From positions 1-6,686 of the forward strand of contig JAHEML010000219.1 of the NCBI GenBank assembly GCA_024643705.1: DNA of 6,686 nucleotides. The letters run 5' to 3'. Position 1 is the first letter of the stretch. Each line of letters begins with the position of its first letter. The DNA comes from Caldilineaceae bacterium. Its GTDB lineage: Bacteria > Chloroflexota > Anaerolineae > Caldilineales > Caldilineaceae. The position numbers and the translations under genes are program-made. Under the pieces are notes generated by a model, which ran no database searches, was not told the DNA's origin, and saw only the letters and a list, made by a program, of their open reading frames with translations. Shown piece by piece: positions 1 to 4,620 of the stretch.

Positions 1-968
1 TCGCCATTCTGGCTGATGAGGGCAATCAGTGTGGGGTTGGATAGCGCGCCGCCCACCGCCGCGGGGATCAGCGCGATCACGAAGAGTGTGGGATCGTAGG
101 CGAATGAGGCGGCTCCCAGCCCCAGCACGGTGAGGAATATCCCAAAGACAAAGACCTGTTTTTCCCCAAAGCGCTTGACGATTGGTCCAACCGCGCCGCC
201 TTGTATCAAAGCCCCAATAAAACCAACCATCGCCAGCACGTAACCTACTTGGGCAATTTCCCAGCCAAAGCGGATTTTACCGAAGAGGGCAAAGGTTGTT
301 TGATAGACCGAAAGGCTGGCCCAATAGACAAAATCCAGGCTGAGCAGGCGGCCCAGCACGGGGCGGCGCAAGAGCGATGGCATTGTCCGCCACGGATTGC
401 CCCGGGCGGCTCGGCTGCTCCGATTGGTCTCCGGCAACCAGAAATAGGTCATGAGAAGCGCAATGGCGGCCAGAATAGCTGCTGCCCAGGCGGGCGCGGC
501 GTAGCCGTAGCGGCCCAGCACACCGCCCAATGCAGGGCCAAAGATGAAGCCCAGGCCAAAGGCTGCCCCGATAATGCCATAGGCCCGTGCCCGATCTTTC
601 TCTTCTGTGATGTCGCTGACATAGGCCCGGGCTGTGGAGATATTGCCGCCGGAAAGACCGTCGATGATCCGGGCGGCAAAGAGCAGCACCAGGGTATTGG
701 CGACAGCGAGCAAGGCAAAGCTGGCGACTGTGCCGATCAGGCTGAAGATGAGGATGGGCCGCCGTCCGTGCTGATCCGAAAGGTGTCCCAGCCAGGGGGA
801 GGCAAGGATTTGGCACAGGGAATAGGAGGCGAAGAGCAGGCCGATCTGTAAGGGGTTTGCCCCCACCGCGTCGGCATAGAAGGGGAGCAGGGGAATGACT
901 ATCCCGAAACCGAGGAGGTTGACAAAGATGATCAGGAAGATGATAGCCAGTTGGCGTCCGTTTTTCAT
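1..968 (-). CDS. MFS transporter of the drug/tetracycline-efflux-like group (DHA1 type), 3' end cut by window edge
   Basis: The minus-strand frame from ATG at 968 stays open to the window edge and gives 322 residues without the C-terminus. It is strongly hydrophobic with about nine or ten membrane segments visible of an expected twelve, so it should be an inner-membrane proton-coupled exporter. Residues 61-71 read GHLSDQHGRRP, the MFS motif A in the loop after TM2. Residues 103-121 contain DGLSGGNISTARAYVSDIT, typical of TetA-like members. Residues 134-152 are a glycine-rich TM5 stretch (GLGFIFGPALGG) resembling the antiporter motif C. A central charged loop lies near 180-203. The start is supported by an in-frame stop at 1011-1013 with no start codon between; the only SD-like sequence (AAGGGA) is about 12 bases upstream and weak. 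The gene diverges from pckA. The family is clear; the substrate (drug, sugar or other) is not, and I give no gene symbol. Confidence 0.9.
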   Translation of the reverse strand, partial: MKNGRQLAIIFLIIFVNLLGFGIVIPLLPFYADAVGANPLQIGLLFASYSLCQILASPWLGHLSDQHGRRPILIFSLIGTVASFALLAVANTLVLLFAARIIDGLSGGNISTARAYVSDITEEKDRARAYGIIGAAFGLGFIFGPALGGVLGRYGYAAPAWAAAILAAIALLMTYFWLPETNRSSRAARGNPWRTMPSLLRRPVLGRLLSLDFVYWASLSVYQTTFALFGKIRFGWEIAQVGYVLAMVGFIGALIQGGAVGPIVKRFGEKQVFVFGIFLTVLGLGAASFAYDPTLFVIALIPAAVGGALSNPTLIALISQNG

Positions 969-1035
969 CGTTGTGAGTGATCCCTTGTGCGCGGGTGATG
1001 AGAAATGTGATTAGAGCAGGAATGACAAAGATCAA

Positions 1036-1044
1036 ACTGTACCA
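1036..1044 (-). promoter_or_regulatory. Candidate extended -10 promoter of the MFS gene
   Basis: Read on the minus strand this is TGG TACAGT, an extended -10 (TGn) with four of six matches to TATAAT, about 67 bases before the ATG at 968. No -35 is recognisable at normal spacing, where the arm of the palindrome 1056-1086 lies instead. It is the weakest of the four extended -10 candidates in the window. Confidence 0.35.
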
Positions 1045-1055
1045 CAAAGACATCA

Positions 1056-1086
1056 GAAGTTCGACTTTTGCCAAAAGTCGAACTTC
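1056..1086. repeat. 14-bp perfect palindrome, copy A of a dispersed repeat
   Basis: Arms GAAGTTCGACTTTT (1056-1069) and AAAAGTCGAACTTC (1073-1086) are exact reverse complements around the three-base loop GCC. A related copy with one compensated base pair lies at 4558-4590. It overlaps the expected -35 area of the MFS promoter candidate, so it could affect that gene. The second copy sits downstream of a promoter in another context, which fits a dispersed intergenic element better than a dedicated operator. It has no T-run on either side that would make it a terminator. Confidence 0.85.
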
Positions 1087-1302
1087 ACTGCCCACCTGAC
1101 CAGCCGTAATCCCCAACGGCCGTCTAGTTGCTGCAACCGGTTGTTCTGCTATTGTGGTGCTTGTCAAACCAACGATGTAAAATGGCCGGGGCCTGTATAG
1201 TAGGTAGTTTCAAGCAACTCTTTTGATCCAGATTGACACAGTGTTACGCTGATTAGACTGGGAAATTTGCGCATTATGTGCGGGTCGTGTTCAAAATTTC
1301 CG

Positions 1303-1353
1303 GTTTTGCGTAGCCGTTTGTAGAATCTCGGCAAGAAGGGATTTACGCAAAAC
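1303..1353. promoter_or_regulatory. 10-bp inverted repeat abutting the pckA promoter; candidate operator
   Basis: GTTTTGCGTA (1303-1312) and TACGCAAAAC (1344-1353) are perfect reverse complements separated by 31 bases. The right arm ends two bases before the extended -10 candidate at 1356. Half-site centres are 41 bases apart, close to four helical turns, so two protein dimers or a looped complex could sit on one DNA face. It could also form an RNA stem if transcription starts further upstream. The regulator is unknown; the operator role is inference. Confidence 0.4.
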
Positions 1354-1355
1354 GC

Positions 1356-1364
1356 TGGTATCAT
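1356..1364 (+). promoter_or_regulatory. Candidate extended -10 promoter of pckA
   Basis: TGG TATCAT is an extended -10 with five of six matches to TATAAT, 45 bases before the pckA ATG, giving a predicted leader near 40 bases. No -35 hexamer is seen at 16-18 bases upstream, where the right arm of the 10-bp dyad lies. Confidence 0.5.
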
Positions 1365-1398
1365 CAACAAAATCAATTGGACGGTTTTACGAATCCAC

Positions 1399-1403
1399 AG
1401 GAG
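1399..1403 (+). promoter_or_regulatory. Ribosome binding site that fixes the pckA start
   Basis: AGGAG sits six bases before ATG 1410. An upstream in-frame TTG at 1377 has no such site and would add 11 residues unlike the family, so ATG 1410 is preferred. A second ATG two codons later is possible but less well spaced. Confidence 0.85.
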
Positions 1404-1409
1404 ATAGGT

Positions 1410-2996
1410 ATGTCGATGAATTTTTCGCTCAAGCAGTACAAAATTGATGTGACCAATGTTGTTCGCAACGCCATGCCGGCCATGCTCTATCAAGAGGCAA
1501 TCGAACACGAAGTTGGTGCCGCGATTGCGGATTCGGGTGCGCTCATGGTGCGTTCGGGACAGAAGACAGGACGTAGCCCAGGGGACAAACGCATCGTCGA
1601 GCATCATGACTCAAAGGACGATATCTGGTGGGGTAAAGTCAATGTGGCCGTTGATGAAAACACCTTTGAGATCAATCGCGAACGGGCTATCGATTACCTC
1701 AATACTCGCGAGCGCATCTACGTGGTCGACGGCTTTGCGGGTTGGGACCCGAATGAGCAAATCAAGATTCGTATCATCTGTTCGCGGCCCTATCACGCGC
1801 TCTTTATGTGGAACATGATGATTCGTCCGACCGACGAGCAACTGGCAGAGTTTGGAGAGCCTGATTACGTCATCTTCAATTCTGGGCAGTTTCCAGCCAA
1901 TCGCTACACCACGGGCATGACGTCCAAAACCAGCGTTGACCTCTCTTTCGAGCGCCGGGAGATCGTTATTCTGGGTACGGAATATGCCGGCGAAATGAAA
2001 AAGGGCATCTTCACTGTCATGAACTATATCATGCCCAAACGGGGTGTTCTCTCTATGCACTGCTCGGCAAATGTGGGGTACGAAGGAGATGTCTCTATCT
2101 TCTTTGGCCTTTCGGGGACGGGCAAGACCACTCTATCAGCCGATCAAGATCGCAAGCTGATCGGTGACGATGAGCATTGCTGGACAGATGAGGGTGTCCA
2201 TAATATCGAAGGTGGCTGCTATGCCAAGGCAATCGATCTTTCGGCAGAAAATGAACCAGAAATTTATGGTGCAATCAAGTTTGGCACTGTTCTCGAAAAC
2301 GTTGTCTACCACGAGCGCTCCCACGCGGTCGACTTTAGCGATGTCTCAATCACCCAAAATACCCGTGCCGCCTACCCCATCGAATATATCCCCAACGCCC
2401 AGATCCCATGTATAGCAGGCCACCCCAAAAATATCATTTTGCTGACGTGCGATGCTTTTGGTGTGTTGCCGCCGGTGGCGAAACTGACCCGTGAACAAGC
2501 AATGTATCACTTTATCAGCGGCTATACCGCCAAGGTGGCCGGGACCGAAATGGGTGTCACCGAGCCGGAAGCAACCTTTTCGGCCTGCTTCGGCGCTGCT
2601 TTCATGGTCTGGCATCCAAGTATGTACGCCGAGCTGCTTGCCAAAAAGATGGAAGAGAACAATACGACAGCCTGGCTCGTCAACACAGGCTGGACGGGCG
2701 GAGCATATGGTGTGGGCAAGCGCATTCGTCTCAAACACACCCGTTCGATCATCAACGCAATCCACGGCGGCGCGTTCGATCACGTCGACTACGTAACAGA
2801 CCCATTCTTCGGCTTTGCCGTTCCCACCTCGTGCCCAGAATTGCCCAACGAGATTCTCATCCCAAAGAACACCTGGTCTGACGGCAATGCCTATGATAAA
2901 CAAGCGCGCCAGTTGGCACACCTCTTTACAAGGAATTTTGAACAATACAAAGATGGTAGCAGCCAAGCGATTATCAACGCAGCCCCCCGCGTCTAG
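1410..2996 (+). CDS. pckA: Phosphoenolpyruvate carboxykinase (ATP)
   Basis: This cytosolic enzyme converts oxaloacetate and ATP to PEP, CO2 and ADP, the entry step of gluconeogenesis. The product has 528 residues, close to the 540 of E. coli PckA, and looks full length. Visible motifs are RSPGDK at 55-60 (substrate-binding Arg55), EYAGEMKKG at 191-199 with Tyr192 and the metal-ligand Lys198, MHCSAN with metal-ligand His217, and the ATP P-loop GLSGTGKT at 233-240. The kinase-2 motif LIGDDEHCW at 250-258 contains the metal-binding Asp254, and NTRAAYP carries Arg319 of the active site. Residue roles are taken from the E. coli enzyme by matching motifs. The P-loop and Asp pair separate it from the GTP-dependent family. 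It has its own promoter candidate and a terminator about 230 bases downstream, so it is probably monocistronic. Its codon use seems more AT-tolerant than that of era and mutS2. Confidence 0.97.
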   Translation: MSMNFSLKQYKIDVTNVVRNAMPAMLYQEAIEHEVGAAIADSGALMVRSGQKTGRSPGDKRIVEHHDSKDDIWWGKVNVAVDENTFEINRERAIDYLNTRERIYVVDGFAGWDPNEQIKIRIICSRPYHALFMWNMMIRPTDEQLAEFGEPDYVIFNSGQFPANRYTTGMTSKTSVDLSFERREIVILGTEYAGEMKKGIFTVMNYIMPKRGVLSMHCSANVGYEGDVSIFFGLSGTGKTTLSADQDRKLIGDDEHCWTDEGVHNIEGGCYAKAIDLSAENEPEIYGAIKFGTVLENVVYHERSHAVDFSDVSITQNTRAAYPIEYIPNAQIPCIAGHPKNIILLTCDAFGVLPPVAKLTREQAMYHFISGYTAKVAGTEMGVTEPEATFSACFGAAFMVWHPSMYAELLAKKMEENNTTAWLVNTGWTGGAYGVGKRIRLKHTRSIINAIHGGAFDHVDYVTDPFFGFAVPTSCPELPNEILIPKNTWSDGNAYDKQARQLAHLFTRNFEQYKDGSSQAIINAAPRV

Positions 2997-3078
2997 AATG
3001 GGGTGAGAATATCATGGGTTAGAAGGCGCATGCCGGGTATAAAAAAGTGAAGGTAACTACCAAGCCACTGACCGGATT

Positions 3079-3149
3079 TTTGCCACGAATTGCACGAATT
3101 TCACGAATTTGGCTAAAGCATTCGTGAAATTCGTTGAATTCGTGGCAAA
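3079..3149. repeat. Near-perfect 30-bp inverted repeat made of CACGAATT-like units
   Basis: The left arm 3079-3108 and right arm 3120-3149 are reverse complements at 28 of 30 positions, with an 11-base loop at 3109-3119. Each arm is itself built from about three iterations of an (A/G)CACGAATT-like 8-9-mer, beginning TTTGCCACGAATT on the left and ending AATTCGTGGCAAA on the right. No T-run follows on the plus strand, so it is not a standard terminator. It resembles intergenic palindromic repeats or a small non-autonomous element; no coding capacity is present. Confidence 0.85.
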
Positions 3150-3228
3150 GGGGTGGTAGCTACAAGCGAAGATGGCAACGTGAAAGCCAGCAGCCTATCT
3201 CACGGTTCCTTCTTCTCGCATTCATTCA

Positions 3229-3268
3229 GACCTGCTGGGTTTTTCGGAACCTAGCAGGTCTCTTTTTG
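3229..3268 (+). terminator. Rho-independent terminator, probably of pckA
   Basis: GACCTGCTGGGTT (3229-3241) pairs with AACCTAGCAGGTC (3248-3260), a 13-bp stem with one G-U pair and a six-base loop TTTCGG. It is followed by TCTTTTTG at 3261-3268. On the minus strand no T-run follows, so it acts on plus-strand transcription. It lies about 230 bases after the pckA stop and directly before the era promoter candidate, separating the two units. Confidence 0.8.
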
Positions 3269-3277
3269 CGTTGCTTG

Positions 3278-3286
3278 TGGTATACT
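3278..3286 (+). promoter_or_regulatory. Candidate extended -10 promoter of era
   Basis: TGG TATACT is an extended -10 with five of six matches to TATAAT, ten bases after the terminator T-run and 62 bases before GTG 3349. No convincing -35 is seen. The placement immediately after a terminator supports a new transcript starting here. Confidence 0.6.
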
Positions 3287-3336
3287 GGATCGGTTGATTT
3301 TGCATTGCTTCGCATGTCTCGTCGGTTTACCTGTTT

Positions 3337-3341
3337 TGGAG
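3337..3341 (+). promoter_or_regulatory. Ribosome binding site that fixes the era start at GTG 3349
   Basis: TGGAG ends seven bases before GTG 3349, ideal spacing. The in-frame TTG at 3343 is only one base from it and cannot use it, so GTG 3349 is chosen, giving a protein two residues shorter than the longest open frame. Confidence 0.7.
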
Positions 3342-3348
3342 TTTGCCT

Positions 3349-4404
3349 GTGTCGGAAGAACACCGTTTTGATCCCAGCGAATTTGAGATGGTAGAAGGCC
3401 GCGCCATTGATGTGGTCGAGTTCTTTGGCGAAGGGGGCAACATCGCGCCACCGCGAGAGGATCACCGCAGCGGCTACGTGGCGGTGATTGGCCGCCCCAA
3501 CGTGGGCAAGTCCACCTTTCTCAACCGGGTATTGGGCCAGAAGATCGCGATTGTCAGCAACAAACCCCAGACCACCCGTGACCAAATTCTGGGGATATTG
3601 ACCCTGGAAAATGCTCAGTTGGTCTTTCTGGATACACCGGGCATCCACAACCCCAAGAACAAATTGGGCAAGCGCATGGTGCAGGTGGCCGAAGAGACCG
3701 TGGCGCGGGATGCCGATGTGGCTCTGTGGTTGGTGGACGTGAACACCGCCCCCACCAACGAAGACCGGATGATCGCCGAACGGCTACGGGTGCTGCATGG
3801 GATCACGCCCTTGCCTCTGCTGCTGATTGGCTTCAACAAGATCGACGAATGGCACAAGAGCGACGATCTGTTGCAGCAGCGGGCAGCCGAATACCGGGCG
3901 CTGCTCGATTGGCTGATGGACGAGGATGACGAGGATGGACAGGAAGAAATTCCCATCTACCCCATCAGCGCGGTCACGGGGCTGGGCATCGACGATCTGC
4001 TGCTCGATATTCGGGAATTTATGCCCGACGGCCCCGACTACTACCCCACCGATCAGGTCACAAACCTCAATCTGCGCTTTTTGGTCACCGAGGCCATTCG
4101 CGAGCAAGCGTTGAACCTGCTCCACCAGGAGGTTCCCCACAGCATCGCCGTGGCTGTCACCGATTGGGAAGAGCGAGACGAAACCATGACCTACATCGCC
4201 GCCACAGTCTATGTGGAACGCCACTCGCAAAAGGGCATTGTGCTGGGGCAGAAAGGCTCGATGATCAAGCAGATCGGCAAGGGTGCCCGCCCCCAGATCG
4301 AGGCGCTGGTAGGCACAAAGGTCTATTTGGAGTTATGGGTTAAGGTGCTGGAAAAGTGGCGGGCCAAGGAGAATCTGCTCAATCGGTTGGGGTACAACGG
4401 GTAG
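3349..4404 (+). CDS. era: GTPase Era (16S rRNA-binding, 30S assembly)
   Basis: Era is a GTPase that binds the 3' end of 16S rRNA through a KH domain and assists 30S maturation. The 351-residue product shows all G motifs: G1 GRPNVGKS at 48-55, G2 QTTRD at 74-78, G3 DTPG at 95-98, G4 NKID at 163-166 and G5 SAVTG at 207-211. The C-terminal KH type 2 domain carries GQKG (300-303) followed by the usual helix with IGKGAR. The order and the DTPGIHNPKNKLGK stretch identify Era rather than EngA or other TRAFAC GTPases. It is about 50 residues longer than the 301-residue E. coli protein: an acidic N-terminal extension of about 40 residues and an acidic insert DEDDEDGQEE (191-200) before G5. It starts with GTG, has its own promoter candidate, and precedes mutS2 by 216 bases. 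Confidence 0.96.
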   Translation: MSEEHRFDPSEFEMVEGRAIDVVEFFGEGGNIAPPREDHRSGYVAVIGRPNVGKSTFLNRVLGQKIAIVSNKPQTTRDQILGILTLENAQLVFLDTPGIHNPKNKLGKRMVQVAEETVARDADVALWLVDVNTAPTNEDRMIAERLRVLHGITPLPLLLIGFNKIDEWHKSDDLLQQRAAEYRALLDWLMDEDDEDGQEEIPIYPISAVTGLGIDDLLLDIREFMPDGPDYYPTDQVTNLNLRFLVTEAIREQALNLLHQEVPHSIAVAVTDWEERDETMTYIAATVYVERHSQKGIVLGQKGSMIKQIGKGARPQIEALVGTKVYLELWVKVLEKWRAKENLLNRLGYNG

Positions 4405-4432
4405 GAGAGAAGAAAATTGTGAACGCTGAATG

Positions 4433-4453
4433 GTGAATTGTGAATTGTGAATG
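4433..4453 (+). repeat. Three heptamer tandem repeats (GTGAATT)
   Basis: GTGAATT at 4433-4439, GTGAATT at 4440-4446 and GTGAATG at 4447-4453 follow each other without gaps, preceded by a degenerate GTGAACGCTGAATG. This is like the short tandemly repeated heptamers known from intergenic DNA of cyanobacteria and some other bacteria. No function is evident. No clear terminator for era is seen in this gap. Confidence 0.75.
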
Positions 4454-4522
4454 AGCGGCCCGGATGGTTGATGGTTGGCGCTCGACACTGTCCCCACACG
4501 CTTTTCGTTCACTGCTCTGCTG

Positions 4523-4531
4523 TGCTATGAT
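4523..4531 (+). promoter_or_regulatory. Candidate extended -10 promoter of mutS2
   Basis: TGC TATGAT is an extended -10 with five of six matches to TATAAT, 89 bases before ATG 4621. No good -35 is found. Transcription would start near 4538, inside the next hairpin, leaving a leader of about 80 bases. Confidence 0.5.
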
Positions 4532-4550
4532 CACCCAAGATTTTTGGGTG
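4532..4550. repeat. Small hairpin at the predicted mutS2 transcript start
   Basis: CACCCAA (4532-4538) pairs with TTGGGTG (4544-4550) around the loop GATTT. It lies just after the -10 candidate, over the expected start point, and could be an operator-like dyad or chance. No T-run follows, so it is not a terminator. Confidence 0.45.
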
Positions 4551-4557
4551 TCGAGCA

Positions 4558-4590
4558 GAAGTCCGACTTTTCCAGAAAAGGTCGGACTTC
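4558..4590. repeat. Palindrome, copy B of the dispersed repeat
   Basis: GAAGTCCGAC (4558-4567) and GTCGGACTTC (4581-4590) form a perfect 10-bp stem, extended inward by TTTT (4568-4571) with AAAA (4576-4579) if G4580 is bulged. It matches copy A at 1056-1086 except for one base pair swapped as a unit (T-A to C-G) and changes in the loop. It lies in the predicted leader of mutS2, 30 bases before the start codon, and no T-run follows. Confidence 0.8.
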
Positions 4591-4620
4591 TCTGACGCAA
4601 CACGGAATATGCACTAGACA

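Larger units (their letters stand above)
969..1409. other. Divergent intergenic region between the MFS gene and pckA
   Basis: These 441 bases hold no convincing gene. Open frames crossing them are shadows that run into the MFS or pckA coding sequence in wrong frames. What is visible: a 14-bp palindrome at 1056-1086; two short perfect palindromes, ACGGCCGT at 1116-1123 and CAACCGGTTG at 1134-1143; a TTGACA on each strand (1162-1167 minus, 1233-1238 plus), neither with a good -10 at 16-18 bases; a 10-bp dyad at 1303-1353; and extended -10 candidates for both flanking genes. TAGAAT at 1321-1326 could be another -10 for pckA, but its -35 is poor. Confidence 0.7.
2997..3348. other. pckA-era intergenic region
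   Basis: These 352 bases contain no gene that I can support; open frames here are short and merge into era in wrong frames. The region holds a 30-bp inverted repeat (3079-3149), a rho-independent terminator (3229-3268), an extended -10 promoter (3278-3286) and the era ribosome binding site. I see nothing in 2997-3078 or 3150-3228. Confidence 0.7.

Noticed and set aside
277..1167. 296-codon minus-strand open frame with a hydrophobic stretch just upstream of the MFS start
   Set aside because: The stretch (read before position 968) is in another frame. Downstream it becomes Arg/Pro/Ser-rich low-complexity sequence overlapping the true MFS frame. The MFS N-terminus is complete without it, so no frameshift is needed.
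1233..1259. TTGACA with TAGACT as a sigma70-type promoter for pckA
   Set aside because: The spacing is 15 bases and the -10 matches four of six; the extended -10 at 1356-1364 is closer to the gene and better matched. It may still be a secondary promoter.
1164..1607. 147-codon minus-strand open frame across the pckA promoter and 5' end
   Set aside because: It overlaps well-supported pckA coding sequence and the pckA promoter, has no domain and no ribosome binding site that I recognise.
3150..3260. T-box or other riboswitch before era, suggested by the terminator hairpin close to a gene start
   Set aside because: No T-box sequence or conserved riboswitch core is visible, and the promoter candidate for era lies after the hairpin, so it reads as the end of the pckA transcript.
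3134..3394. 86-codon plus-strand open frame upstream of era
   Set aside because: It runs through the terminator hairpin and into era in another frame; its hydrophobic appearance comes from the T-rich terminator and promoter.
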